Below are positions 29,671-38,319 of a stretch of 64,000 bases of DNA, one piece after another (the stretch's first letter is position 1; the number at the start of each line of letters is the position of its first letter). The notes beneath the pieces were generated by a model. It saw nothing but the letters and a program-made list of their open reading frames with translations. It was not told the origin of the DNA and did no database searches. The position numbers and the translations under genes are program-made. This stretch comes from Peribacillus sp. Bi96 (GTDB lineage: Bacteria; Bacillota; Bacilli; Bacillales; DSM-1321). Location: assembly GCF_918698115.1 (NCBI RefSeq), contig NZ_CAKKLV010000001.1:248001-312000 (forward strand). Direction: 5' to 3'.

Positions 29671-30423
29671 ATGATGGCTATCCATATCTATCTATTTGTC
29701 CTAGGTTTAATTTTAGGCTCATTCTTTAACGTCGTCGGATTAAGTGTTCCGGTAAACAATACTTTTGCGAATCGCCGATCCGCTTGCCCAACTTGTGGGC
29801 GGAAATTGGCATTCTTCGAGTTGATACCAGTTATTTCTTATATGTTGCAAGACGGAAAATGCCGGGGCTGTAAAACAAGGATTTCCCCCCTATATCCACT
29901 AGTAGAAATGCTGACCGGTGTTTTGTTTACCACTTCTCCCATATTCCTTGGCTGGTCGAACGAACTCTTGATTGGCTTGACATTGATTTCATTATTTATG
30001 ATCATCTTAGTGTCTGATGTGGCCTATATGCTCATTCCTGATAAAATTCTGCTTTTCTTTATGGTGATATTTATGATACTAAGAGTTTTATATCCACTAT
30101 CTCCCTGGTGGGATTCCATTGTTGGGGCAAGTGTTGGTTTCAGTCTCCTGCTAGTGATCGCTGTAGTGAGTAAGGGGGGCATGGGGGGCGGTGATATTAA
30201 GCTGTTCGCTGTGATTGGATTTGTACTGGGGACGAAGATTGTGCTATTATCGTTTCTCTTTGCGAGCTTTTATGGGGCATTCTTTGGCATCATAGGGATG
30301 CTAACCGGAATTTTAAAAAAGAAAACCTTGATTCCATTCGGGCCGTATATCGTGTTTGGGACATTGACAGCTTATTTTTGGGGTGATTCCCTTCTGTACT
30401 GGTATGTTAGCTTCCTGAGATGA
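29671..30423 (+). CDS. comC: ComC, type IV prepilin peptidase / methyltransferase
   Basis: Membrane aspartyl protease that cleaves and N-methylates prepilin-like ComG proteins for DNA uptake. 250 residues. Seen: the N-terminal GSFFNVVGLSVP, the zinc site CPTCGRKL...CRGCKTR (Cys near residues 39, 42, 65, 68), catalytic Asp in VSDVAYMLIPD and in GGMGGGDIKLF (the GxGD motif, near residue 172), and about seven membrane helices. ATG 29671 or ATG 29674 can be the start; both abut the stop of the 43-aa ORF. Confidence 0.95.
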   Translation: MMAIHIYLFVLGLILGSFFNVVGLSVPVNNTFANRRSACPTCGRKLAFFELIPVISYMLQDGKCRGCKTRISPLYPLVEMLTGVLFTTSPIFLGWSNELLIGLTLISLFMIILVSDVAYMLIPDKILLFFMVIFMILRVLYPLSPWWDSIVGASVGFSLLLVIAVVSKGGMGGGDIKLFAVIGFVLGTKIVLLSFLFASFYGAFFGIIGMLTGILKKKTLIPFGPYIVFGTLTAYFWGDSLLYWYVSFLR

Positions 30424-30719
30424 GCGTAAAGGACTATCCTAGTAAAGGGGGAATTTGTCAAAAGTTCCCTGAGCATTAGCGTAGCTAGGGAATCATCCTC
30501 ATTTGGTGCAAGTGAAAATGCTAGGAATGGGAACGTCTAGTGACGGAGATTGAACCGCCCATGAACCAGAAGTATCAGTGCTTGGAGGTCCTTGTATTTC
30601 AACTGATATTTAAAGGGAAATTTGACGAAACCTATTAATGACAAGACGACAAAAGTCTTGTTATTTTTTTTTGTCTCTATGTTAGGATGGAAAAAATGAC
30701 CTGGAGGGGAGGAGAAAAA
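30424..30719 (+). other. comC-spoIIB intergenic region
   Basis: No convincing ORF on either strand. A hairpin TTCCCT-g-AGC ... GCT-AGGGAA lies at about 30463-30493, and a strong terminator closes the region at 30641-30671. It is more GC-rich than neighbouring gaps and could be an untranslated RNA or a decayed gene. I could not match it to a riboswitch class. Confidence 0.45.
30641..30671 (+). terminator. Terminator upstream of spoIIB
   Basis: ACAAGAC / GTCTTGT stem with a 7-base loop and a T10 tract with one A near its start; ends comC transcription or an RNA made from the preceding region. Confidence 0.9.
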
Positions 30720-31694
30720 GTGGGCAAGTCTGAAAAAAGCAAAGGTGTCACGATTAAAATAAATGGGGAAGAAAAAGTATTTGCCGATAAAAATAAGATT
30801 GAAAGCCAAGAGGCAGCTAGTGAGGAACAGGAACACCGTGATGAGAGTTTCGAATGGATCCTTCCTGATGATTCAAACGAGAATAAAATCGTATTGGTCC
30901 CCACACCGCCAAAGAAGAAAATGCCGAAGCTTATCGGTTTTGGTACAAGCTCACTGAAAAGCTCGAATAAAGGACCGATAAGGACATTTTTGATTGCTGT
31001 CATTTGTGCCGTGTTTTTTGGTTCGATTCTTGGTTTGATAGCCGTTAAGACAATCACAAGGGAAAAAGCTGCAGTTTCTTCGATCGAGACCTCGATTCCA
31101 ACGGGGCAACCTGTTGAGGAGGATAAAAAAGCGGCATCGAAGGTACAAGGAGCCCAACTGAAGACGTTCCTAGTACAGGGCGGTGTGTTCAGCAGCGAAG
31201 ATGCGGCGAGGCAAATACAAAAGAAAGTCATTGAAAAGCAGGTTCCGGCTGAAATATTCAAATTGGAAGACAGCTATTATTTATTCTTAGGTTCAGCAGA
31301 GAGTCTAGCTGCAAGTAAGGATCTGGCCTTGTACTTAAAGTCGTATGATGTAGACGTATATTGGAAGGAAATCAATTTTGAAGCGGCTGGGAAAAGTCAA
31401 GCAGATGAGACAACCCTCGACAAGATGAAGATGGTATATGCTTCGTTAGCAGAAATATCTGCAACCAAGCTTCGTGGGAAGGGAGCGACGGTGAACGATG
31501 AAACGCTGAAAAAAAACATGGATGAGTTGAAGGCGGGGAAATTATCTCCAGAGTTTTCGAAAATGAACGATGATCTAACTGCTGCGGCAAAGTCGATTAG
31601 CGAATTTGAAACTTCAAAAAATGAAGAAAAGCTCTTGCAGGCTCAAGGAAGTCTTCTTGATTTTTTATTGAATTACCAAAACATATTGAGTTAA
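30720..31694 (+). CDS. spoIIB: SpoIIB, septal sporulation protein with SPOR-like domain
   Basis: Helps engulfment at the sporulation septum. 324 residues from GTG 30720, which follows GGAGGGGAGGAG; an upstream in-frame ATG at 30687 has no ribosome site. Seen: charged cytosolic N-terminus with KGVTIKINGEEKVF, one membrane helix (about residues 85-108, FLIAVICAVFFGSILGLIAV), then an extracytoplasmic SPOR-like domain (LKTFLVQGGVFSSEDAARQIQKK region, residues 145-220). The order comC-spoIIB-maf is conserved. Confidence 0.92.
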   Translation: MGKSEKSKGVTIKINGEEKVFADKNKIESQEAASEEQEHRDESFEWILPDDSNENKIVLVPTPPKKKMPKLIGFGTSSLKSSNKGPIRTFLIAVICAVFFGSILGLIAVKTITREKAAVSSIETSIPTGQPVEEDKKAASKVQGAQLKTFLVQGGVFSSEDAARQIQKKVIEKQVPAEIFKLEDSYYLFLGSAESLAASKDLALYLKSYDVDVYWKEINFEAAGKSQADETTLDKMKMVYASLAEISATKLRGKGATVNDETLKKNMDELKAGKLSPEFSKMNDDLTAAAKSISEFETSKNEEKLLQAQGSLLDFLLNYQNILS

Positions 31695-31705
31695 GTATCG
31701 AAAAA

Positions 31706-31768
31706 GGGGAGCTATTTAACAGGACAAGCTCCCCAACAATAAACTAAAAAGGTGACACCTTTTTTATT
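31706..31768 (+). terminator. Tandem hairpins after spoIIB
   Basis: First hairpin GGGGAGCT / AGCTCCCC (31706-31734), no T-run. Second AAAAAGG / CCTTTTT (31746-31764) with a T-run; the second is the terminator. Confidence 0.75.
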
Positions 31769-31815
31769 TTCCGGGAAATACTTACAGACTTTTGTCGATT
31801 CATAGTAAACAATAA

Positions 31816-31844
31816 TTGTGGATTTCACCATAATTTGATAGGAT
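31816..31844 (+). promoter_or_regulatory. Candidate sigma-A promoter of maf
   Basis: TTGTGG (31816-31821), 17-base spacer, TAGGAT (31839-31844), 42 bases before the maf start. Confidence 0.5.
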
Positions 31845-31886
31845 AGAGATGTATCTCCCTATGTAAAGAAAGGTGACCTTTTAATT

Positions 31887-32456
31887 ATGCAACCATTGAT
31901 TTTAGCTTCTTCATCACCACGTCGTAAAGAACTTCTACAATTACTTCAAATCCCCTTTAAAAGCATGAATTCCAATGTCGATGAAAGTATTGATGAAAAC
32001 ATGTGTCCGGATGATGCAGTAAAAGAGCTGGCCTCCCGTAAAGCGGCAGCCATCTTTGCAGAGTTTCAGGAAAGCTGGGTAATCGGCTCGGATACAGTTG
32101 TTGTCCTTGATGGAAAGATATTGGGTAAGCCAATAAACCGGGCAGATGGAAAAAGAATGCTGGAAATGTTATCAGGACGGACACATGAGGTTTACACTGG
32201 TGTTGCCATCCTATTTGGCATGCATCGCAAAGTGTTCGCAGAAAAAACCGAAGTGACATTTTGGGAGCTGCCAGAAGCTGAAATCGAACGTTATCTGGAT
32301 AGTGGGGAACCTTTTGATAAAGCTGGCAGTTATGGGATTCAAGGATACGGATCGCTTCTTGTCAAACAAATCAAAGGGGACTATTTCTCTGTCGTTGGGC
32401 TTCCTGTTTCAAGACTGGCACGTGAACTAAAGGCAATGCAGGCAGACTTGGGATAA
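31887..32456 (+). CDS. maf: Maf family nucleotide pyrophosphatase
   Basis: House-cleaning hydrolase of non-canonical or dTTP/UTP nucleotides; in B. subtilis overexpression blocks septation. 189 residues. Seen: the nucleotide-binding signature LASSSPRRKELL at the N-terminus, GSDTVVVLDGKILGKP (near residue 68) and EPFDKAGSYGIQG (near residue 143). Typical length. Precedes radC as in B. subtilis. Confidence 0.95.
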   Translation: MQPLILASSSPRRKELLQLLQIPFKSMNSNVDESIDENMCPDDAVKELASRKAAAIFAEFQESWVIGSDTVVVLDGKILGKPINRADGKRMLEMLSGRTHEVYTGVAILFGMHRKVFAEKTEVTFWELPEAEIERYLDSGEPFDKAGSYGIQGYGSLLVKQIKGDYFSVVGLPVSRLARELKAMQADLG

Positions 32457-32503
32457 TGAATTTCTCCTTTGGCATCTCCCTTTCTTAAGGAAGGGTGGAT
32501 GTA

Positions 32504-33190
32504 TTGAGTGAAAAAATGTTAATACGGGATTACCCGAAAGAAGAGAGGCCGCGCGAAAGGTTTCTGCAAGACGGACCGCAAAGTCTCTCCAATCAAGAAT
32601 TGCTTGCACTGCTATTGAGGACGGGATCAAAGGAAGAATCCGTTCTTCAGTTATCCGGCAGGCTCATCAATTCCTTCAAGGGACTGCGTCTGCTAAAAGA
32701 AGCCTCAGTAGAAGAATTGACCGTGATTAAAGGAATTGGTGAAGCGAAAGCGATTCATATTCTAGCATCTGTCGAACTTGGCCGGAGAATCAACAAATTG
32801 AATGATCAAGACCGTTATGTGATTCGATCTCCTGAAGATGGAGCCAATTACTGCATGGAAGAAATGCGGTTTTTGTCACAGGAACATTTCGTCTGTCTTT
32901 ATTTAAATACGAAAAATCAAGTTCTTCAAAAAACTACGGTCTTCATAGGAAGCCTCAATGCCTCGATCGTACATCCACGTGAGGTTTTTAAAGAAGCTTT
33001 CAAAAGGTCCGCTGCCTCTATCATTTGTCTTCATAACCACCCCTCCGGAGACCCCTCTCCTAGCAGAGAAGATATTGAAGTGACGAAAAGATTAGTCGAA
33101 TGTGGTAAAATAATCGGGATTGAAGTATTGGACCATATCATTATCGGGGAGCACAAATATATTAGTTTGAAGGAAAAAGGTTATTTATGA
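32504..33190 (+). CDS. radC: RadC family JAMM/MPN+ protein
   Basis: 228 residues. Seen: N-terminal helix-hairpin-helix region (LKEASVEELTVIKGIGEAKA) and the JAMM metalloprotease-type motif LHNHPSGDPSPSREDI (near residue 175) preceded by the conserved Glu in HPREVFKEAFKRSA. The biochemical role of bacterial RadC is unsettled. Possible starts are GTG 32495, TTG 32504 and ATG 32516; AAGGAAGG at 32487-32494 overlaps GTG 32495 too closely and fits TTG 32504 best. Confidence 0.93.
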   Translation: MSEKMLIRDYPKEERPRERFLQDGPQSLSNQELLALLLRTGSKEESVLQLSGRLINSFKGLRLLKEASVEELTVIKGIGEAKAIHILASVELGRRINKLNDQDRYVIRSPEDGANYCMEEMRFLSQEHFVCLYLNTKNQVLQKTTVFIGSLNASIVHPREVFKEAFKRSAASIICLHNHPSGDPSPSREDIEVTKRLVECGKIIGIEVLDHIIIGEHKYISLKEKGYL

Positions 33191-33204
33191 CACTATCAAA
33201 ATTT

Positions 33205-33234
33205 TTGACGATACGATATAATATTGTTTATGAT
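33205..33234 (+). promoter_or_regulatory. Candidate sigma-A promoter of mreB
   Basis: TTGACG (33205-33210), 18-base spacer, TATGAT (33229-33234). It leaves a leader of about 95 bases before mreB. Confidence 0.55.
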
Positions 33235-33336
33235 TTTTAAAAGAGGAAACTTTTTCAAAACTCTTATTGTCAAAAAACGACAAATAATTTGAACTTATAA
33301 AAAAGGCATTTTTGTTTACGAAAGGGAGATACCATA

Positions 33337-34356
33337 ATGTTTGGAATTGGCGCTAGAGATATAGGGATTGATTTAGGAACGGCTAATACGCTTGTGTATG
33401 TCAAAGGAAAAGGGATTGCAGTACGTGAACCATCAGTTGTCGCTGTGCAAACAGATACAAAGCAAATCGTTGCAGTCGGAAATGATGCGAAAAACATGAT
33501 CGGCCGTACACCTGGGAACGTGGTTGCCCTTCGCCCGATGAAGGATGGGGTAATTGCCGATTATGAAACGACGGCTACCATGATGAAGTATTATATGAAA
33601 GAAGCTCAAAAAAAGGGCGTATTCGGTAACAAGCCATATGTCATGATTTGTGTGCCTTCTGGAATTACAGCAGTTGAACAACGTGCAGTCATCGATGCAG
33701 CTAGACAAGCTGGTGCCCGTGATGCATATCCTATCGAAGAACCGTTTGCAGCAGCGATCGGGGCAGACCTGCCTGTTTGGGAACCTACAGGCAGCATGGT
33801 CGTTGATATCGGTGGAGGAACAACGGAAGTGGCGATCATTTCCCTTGGTGGAATCGTTACAAGCCAATCCATCCGAATTGCCGGTGACGAAATGGATGAT
33901 GCCATTATCGTATACATTCGTAAGAATTACAATTTGATGATCGGTGAGCGTACTGCTGAAGCGATTAAAATGGAAATTGGTTCCGCTGGTGACACGGAAG
34001 GCGTTGAAAACATGGAAATTCGCGGCCGCGATCTATTGACTGGATTACCAAAAACGATCGAAATTACCGCTGAGGAAATATCCAGAGCATTGAGCGATAC
34101 AGTGTCTGCGATTGTTGATTCCGTGAAAAACACTTTAGAAAAAACACCACCTGAATTAGCCGCTGACATCATGGACAGAGGCATTGTGTTGACAGGCGGA
34201 GGTGCTTTGCTGCGCAATTTGGACAAAGTCATCAGTGAAGAAACGCAAATGCCGGTGATCATCGCTGAAAATCCGCTTGATTGTGTTGCAATCGGAACGG
34301 GAAAAGCGTTGGACCACATTCATTTGTTCAAGACTAAATCAAGAGATTCACGATAA
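33337..34356 (+). CDS. mreB: MreB, actin-like cell-shape protein
   Basis: Forms membrane-associated filaments that guide lateral wall synthesis. 339 residues. Seen: phosphate-1 loop [19 protein letters not shown], phosphate-2 [15 protein letters not shown] (near residue 157), and the adenosine motif [16 protein letters not shown] (near residue 285). The amphipathic N-terminus MFGIGARD is typical. A strong terminator separates it from mreC. Confidence 0.98.
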   Translation: MFGIGARDIGIDLGTANTLVYVKGKGIAVREPSVVAVQTDTKQIVAVGNDAKNMIGRTPGNVVALRPMKDGVIADYETTATMMKYYMKEAQKKGVFGNKPYVMICVPSGITAVEQRAVIDAARQAGARDAYPIEEPFAAAIGADLPVWEPTGSMVVDIGGGTTEVAIISLGGIVTSQSIRIAGDEMDDAIIVYIRKNYNLMIGERTAEAIKMEIGSAGDTEGVENMEIRGRDLLTGLPKTIEITAEEISRALSDTVSAIVDSVKNTLEKTPPELAADIMDRGIVLTGGGALLRNLDKVISEETQMPVIIAENPLDCVAIGTGKALDHIHLFKTKSRDSR

Positions 34357-34375
34357 GCATTACTTCTCAAATAGG

Positions 34376-34417
34376 ACCGGCTCAACAAAAGGTTGCAATT
34401 TTGAGCCGGTTTTTTTA
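34376..34417 (+). terminator. Terminator between mreB and mreC
   Basis: Perfect 10-bp stem ACCGGCTCAA / TTGAGCCGGT (34376-34385 with 34401-34410), then T7. mreCD therefore needs read-through or its own promoter. Confidence 0.93.
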
Positions 34418-34469
34418 TGTTCGAACCATTAAATTAAAATGTAGCTGTTCAGTTTAATCATGACCATTG

Positions 34470-34532
34470 TGTAAATTTAAGATATTAAGATGTGAATTTA
34501 AGATATTAAGATGTGAATTTAAGATATTAAGA
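34470..34532 (+). repeat. Three tandem 21-bp repeats upstream of mreC
   Basis: Three head-to-tail copies of a 21-bp unit (TGTGAATTTAAGATATTAAGA; 34470-34490, 34491-34511, 34512-34532). Copies two and three are identical; the first differs by one base. The array ends six bases before the GAGGTG ribosome site region of mreC. Each unit carries a TAAGAT hexamer, so it could multiply a promoter or protein site. Confidence 0.95.
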
Positions 34533-34548
34533 TTGAGGTGCAATAATC

Positions 34549-35421
34549 ATGCCACAGTTTTTTAATAAAAAGCTCCTTCTCTTGCTCGTTAGTATTATCG
34601 TTCTAGTGGCATTGATCGGTTTTTCATTAAGAGAGAGAGAAGAGTTGACTTGGCCGGAGCAATTCCTAAAAGATACGACAGGCTGGGTCGGAAATGTGTT
34701 TAATAAGCCAGTATCGGGTATAACAGGTTTTGTAGGGGACTTAAAAGACCTTCAACATACATACGATGAAAACAAAAAATTGAAAGCCCGCTTGGATGAA
34801 TATGTACTATTGAAAACCCAAGTTCAAGATTTGAAAGAAGAAAATAAAGACCTTCGCGATAACCTCAAAAAAGAAGATGACCTGCGGAAGTATTCACCTA
34901 CTCAGGCGACGGTCATTGGACGTAATCCTGACCGTTGGCACGAAATGCTGACGATCAATAAAGGAAAGCGTAATGGGGTAGAAAAAAATATGGCTGTCAT
35001 CACTTCCAATGGGTTAGTCGGCAAGGTTAAATCAGTGACGAACTTCACGGCTTCGGTCCAACTCTTAAGTTCGATTGATAAAGCCAACCGAGTTTCTGCC
35101 ATCGTTCAAGGTGATGATAAAGCATATGGCTTGATTGAAGGGTTCGATGATAAAAAGAATCTTTTGCTAATGAAACGCATTCCATATGATAAAAAGATAA
35201 AGAAAAATTCATTAGTCATCACTTCCGGTTATGGAGGGATTTTCCCGAAAGGTCTGCTGATCGGGAAAGTGGTTGATGTCAAAGTGGATCAATATGGCTT
35301 GAACCAGACTGCCTATATTGAACCTTCGACGGATTTTTATGATATTAATAATGTTATGGTCGTTCAACGTGAAGTTGACGGTGAACCGAAAGAAAGTGTT
35401 GGGGAGGATGAAGTTAAGTGA
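34549..35421 (+). CDS. mreC: MreC, cell-shape protein
   Basis: Bitopic protein that links MreB to the external wall synthases. 290 residues. Seen: one N-terminal membrane helix (residues 8-25), a coiled-coil (about residues 68-112), and the two beta-domain region with RWHEMLTINKGKRNGVEKNMAV and VITSGYGGIFPKGLLIGKV. Its end overlaps the mreD GTG start. Confidence 0.97.
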   Translation: MPQFFNKKLLLLLVSIIVLVALIGFSLREREELTWPEQFLKDTTGWVGNVFNKPVSGITGFVGDLKDLQHTYDENKKLKARLDEYVLLKTQVQDLKEENKDLRDNLKKEDDLRKYSPTQATVIGRNPDRWHEMLTINKGKRNGVEKNMAVITSNGLVGKVKSVTNFTASVQLLSSIDKANRVSAIVQGDDKAYGLIEGFDDKKNLLLMKRIPYDKKIKKNSLVITSGYGGIFPKGLLIGKVVDVKVDQYGLNQTAYIEPSTDFYDINNVMVVQREVDGEPKESVGEDEVK

Positions 35422-35936
35422 AACATTTCATCCTTTCTTTTATAGCCTTGGTTTTTTTTGTTTTTGAAAGTATCTTCGCCCAGCTATTCGCTGGAGATGC
35501 ATTTGGGGACGATAAAATCGTCGTTCCGCATTTCATGATGATTTTCGTTTTTTTCCTTACCATGTATGGTTCGAGGAAAATGGGCATGCTTTATGGAGCG
35601 ATTCTTGGGTTGACTTATGATGTCGTATATACGGAAATACTCGGGATTTACATGTTCCTGCTTCCTTTTCTTGCCTATCTGATTTCGAAATGTATGAAAA
35701 TCCTGCAAAATAATATATTGATTGCCGTCCTAACTGCGCTATTCTTCACGGCCATTCTAGAGGTTGTTGTTTTTCAGATGAATATCATCCTTTCATTTGC
35801 AGATATGGGATTTGGGGAATATATGGAACGAAGATTGTTACCGACGATATTATTGAACCTCGTATTCATTATCATCAGTTGCTATCCTTTAAAGAGAATA
35901 ATTGAAAAGCTTGATTTACAGGGGGAAACGGATTAA
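35418..35936 (+). CDS. mreD: MreD, membrane cell-shape protein
   Basis: 172 residues with five or six membrane helices, as in the MreD family; partner of MreC. The GTG start overlaps the mreC stop by four bases. The C-terminal RIIEKLDLQGETD is cytosolic. Confidence 0.95.
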   Translation: MKHFILSFIALVFFVFESIFAQLFAGDAFGDDKIVVPHFMMIFVFFLTMYGSRKMGMLYGAILGLTYDVVYTEILGIYMFLLPFLAYLISKCMKILQNNILIAVLTALFFTAILEVVVFQMNIILSFADMGFGEYMERRLLPTILLNLVFIIISCYPLKRIIEKLDLQGETD

Positions 35937-36051
35937 CGTTCCTATGTCCGGAAAGCAGGCCGGAAATGAATTTTCTTTTTTCCGTGTACGTAGAAAAAGG
36001 AAATTTGTTTTCCTGTGTCGAATTATATTTCATTGAGGTGAAACAAACGTC

Positions 36052-36735
36052 ATGAATAAAAGAATTCAGCAAAATGTCATGATTAAGGGAACAAAAGACG
36101 GGTTTATGCTTCATCTCGATGATTCTTGCTCATTTTCCGAATTATTGAAAGAGTTAGAAGTGAAGCTGTCGGCAAACTATCAGTTTCAAGAAAATGACCC
36201 GTCCATTTCCGTTAAAGTACATACAGGGAACCGCTATCTAGATGAAAAACAAAAAGAAAAGATTAAAGAAGTCATCCATAAAAAGAAGAAACTTTTCGTT
36301 GATGAGATGATTTCTAATGTCCTGACAAGGGATGAAGCGAAACGCTGGAAAGATGAAAACCAAGTGACGACCGTTACAAAGGTGATAAGGTCGGGACAGG
36401 TTTTTGAAGTTCCTGGAGATTTACTTCTAATTGGGGATGTCAATCCCGACGGAATGGTTCGTGCGGGTGGCAACATATATATCATGGGACAGCTAAAGGG
36501 AATAGCCCATGCCGGATATAAAGGGAACCATGAGGCCATAATTGCTGCCTCGGTCATGAAGCCCGCCCAGCTGCGCATTGCTGGACAAGTGAATTTATCC
36601 CCTGACCAGTATACGAAATGGGGACATGACTTGGAATGTGCCTACATGGATGAAGAAGAAAATATCATTATAGAGAAACTGCAAGTATTAAAGAAATATA
36701 GACCTAATTTAAATAGATTAGAAGGGGGTCTCTAA
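36052..36735 (+). CDS. minC: MinC, inhibitor of FtsZ assembly
   Basis: Septum-placement inhibitor recruited by MinD. 227 residues. N-terminal FtsZ-inhibiting domain (about residues 1-105, opening QQNVMIKGTKDGFMLHLDD), linker, then the beta-helical C-terminal domain with SGQVFEVPGDLLLIGDVNPDG and the glycine-rich RAGGNIYIMGQLKGIAHAG. minD begins two bases after the stop. No minE is present; Bacillus uses DivIVA/MinJ instead. Confidence 0.97.
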   Translation: MNKRIQQNVMIKGTKDGFMLHLDDSCSFSELLKELEVKLSANYQFQENDPSISVKVHTGNRYLDEKQKEKIKEVIHKKKKLFVDEMISNVLTRDEAKRWKDENQVTTVTKVIRSGQVFEVPGDLLLIGDVNPDGMVRAGGNIYIMGQLKGIAHAGYKGNHEAIIAASVMKPAQLRIAGQVNLSPDQYTKWGHDLECAYMDEEENIIIEKLQVLKKYRPNLNRLEGGL

Positions 36736-36737
36736 TC

Positions 36738-37541
36738 GTGGGAGAGGCAATAGTTATAACATCCGGTAAGGGTGGTGTCGGGAAAACGACCACCTCCGCC
36801 AATTTAGGAACATCTTTAGCTCTTCTAGGCAAGAAGGTTTGCTTGATTGATACGGATATTGGTCTTCGGAACTTGGATGTAATCATGGGATTGGAAAATC
36901 GCATCATCTATGATTTGGTCGATGTAGTCGAAGGGCGCTGTAAGATACATCAAGCGCTTATTAAAGATAAACATTTCGAGGATTTGCTTTATTTGCTTCC
37001 AGCTCCACAAAACAGTGATAAATCAGCGGTGAATGAAGAGCAGATGAGGAAACTCATAAGCGATATGAAACCTGACTATGATTATATCCTTATTGACTGC
37101 CCTGCAGGTATTGAACAGGGCTTCAGGAATGCCATAGCTGGGGCTGACAAGGCGATCATCGTTACGACTGCAGAGAGACCGGCTGTAAGGGATGCAGACC
37201 GAATTATTGGCCTGCTTGAAAAAGAAGAGCATATTGAACCGCCTCAATTGATCATTAACCGGATTCGCGGCCATTTACTTCATGAAGATGAAGAAATGGA
37301 TATCGATGGAGTTACAGACTTTCTTAAAATTGATTTGATCGGCGTCATTCCTGACGATGATCAAGTCATTGTTGCAGCGAATAAAAAGGAACCCATTGCC
37401 TATAATCCGGACAATAGAGTCTCACTTGCCTATCGGAACATTGCCCGGAGGATCCTTGGTGAATCCGTGCCCTTGACTCCAATTGGCGGCGAACCAAAAG
37501 GTTTCATATCCAAAATAAAAAAATTCTTTAGCGTGCGGTAA
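36738..37541 (+). CDS. minD: MinD, septum-site ATPase
   Basis: Deviant Walker-A ATPase that anchors MinC at the membrane. 267 residues with GTG start. Seen: GKGGVGKTTTSANLG (residues 10-24), switch region DTDIGLRNLDVIMGLENR, IDCPAGIEQGFRNA, and the C-terminal amphipathic membrane-targeting helix GFISKIKKFFSVR. Confidence 0.98.
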   Translation: MGEAIVITSGKGGVGKTTTSANLGTSLALLGKKVCLIDTDIGLRNLDVIMGLENRIIYDLVDVVEGRCKIHQALIKDKHFEDLLYLLPAPQNSDKSAVNEEQMRKLISDMKPDYDYILIDCPAGIEQGFRNAIAGADKAIIVTTAERPAVRDADRIIGLLEKEEHIEPPQLIINRIRGHLLHEDEEMDIDGVTDFLKIDLIGVIPDDDQVIVAANKKEPIAYNPDNRVSLAYRNIARRILGESVPLTPIGGEPKGFISKIKKFFSVR

Positions 37542-37560
37542 TCTATCTTCCATTTTTAGC

Positions 37561-37592
37561 AGCGAGAGCATATGATGCCCTCGCTTTTTTTT
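37561..37592 (+). terminator. Terminator of the mreCD-minCD unit
   Basis: Stem AGCGAGAGCAT / ATGCCCTCGCT with one mismatch and T8. Confidence 0.9.
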
Positions 37593-37597
37593 CATGC

Positions 37598-37639
37598 CAT
37601 ATAAAATAAAAAAGGCAAGCCATCGTTGTGGCCTGCCTT
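37598..37639 (-). terminator. Terminator of the S1-domain gene
   Basis: On the reverse strand AAGGCAGGCCA pairs with TGGCTTGCCTT (one G-U) and is followed by a T-rich tract. Confidence 0.85.
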
Positions 37640-37664
37640 ATCTATATGCTGAAACTGCATCAGA

Positions 37665-38108
37665 TTATCCGCGTCTTCCGCCTCTGCCGCCGCGTTTCGA
37701 TTCGGTGCTGCGTTTAAGAGTAGATAAATTTTCTTCACTAGTCTTTAAAAAGCGAACCATTTTATCTTCGAAATTTTCCTTTGGTTGGAAATTACCTTTA
37801 GAACGAAAATCTTTAGAACGGCTATCCCCTTGGCGTGGTGGGCGTTTGGTATAAGAAGAGGTTTGCCCTTCGGGTCTATCTATAGCCTTTTTGATGGACA
37901 AGGCAGTTTTTCCGTCTTTCTCACTAATCACTTTAACTTCAATTTGGTCGCCTACTTTAAGATGGTCATTGACGTCTTTTACATAGCTATCTGCTACCTC
38001 ACTGATATGCACAAGACCTGTTGAGCCTCCTGGTAATTCTACGAATGCTCCAAAATTAGTGATACCTGTTACTTTACCTTGTACTTTGCTGCCTATTTCG
38101 ATTGACAT
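37665..38108 (-). CDS. S1 RNA-binding domain protein, YabR-like
   Basis: 147 residues. An S1/OB-fold domain fills residues 1-72 (VQGKVTGITNFGAFVELPGGSTGLVHISEV region and GDQIEVKVISEKDGKTALSIKKA), followed by a basic, Arg/Gly/Lys-rich disordered tail ending RGGRGGRRG. This is the architecture of B. subtilis YabR, which lies elsewhere on that chromosome (near divIC). Here it sits reversed between minD and spoIVFA. It probably binds RNA or the ribosome; the target is unknown. Confidence 0.88.
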   Translation of the reverse strand: MSIEIGSKVQGKVTGITNFGAFVELPGGSTGLVHISEVADSYVKDVNDHLKVGDQIEVKVISEKDGKTALSIKKAIDRPEGQTSSYTKRPPRQGDSRSKDFRSKGNFQPKENFEDKMVRFLKTSEENLSTLKRSTESKRGGRGGRRG

Positions 38109-38319
38109 AAAAAAATGTTCCCCCTCAATAATGTTAAAACCACTTTATTATAACAAATTCAGAGGAACAATATCAATTGGATTTTTCCCTCAATTATTCG
38201 ATTTTCCCAAACGATGCCCCAATTAGCTTGGAATTCCATAAGTTTCGATGGATTTTTCATTCGAAAAAATTTTTTTTACTTTCTAAATTCAGATGTGCAG
38301 AAAGAAAATCTTTTCTCGG

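Noticed and set aside
30537-30836. Reverse-strand 99-codon frame overlapping spoIIB
   Set aside because: No ribosome site, overlaps a terminator and the start of a well-supported gene.
33433-33917. Reverse-strand frames of 144 and 103 codons inside mreB
   Set aside because: Shadow frames of the highly conserved mreB; the first is Cys/His-rich noise without a start signal.
37594-37854. Forward 86-codon frame opposite the S1-domain gene
   Set aside because: Begins inside a terminator and is antisense to a well-supported S1 gene.
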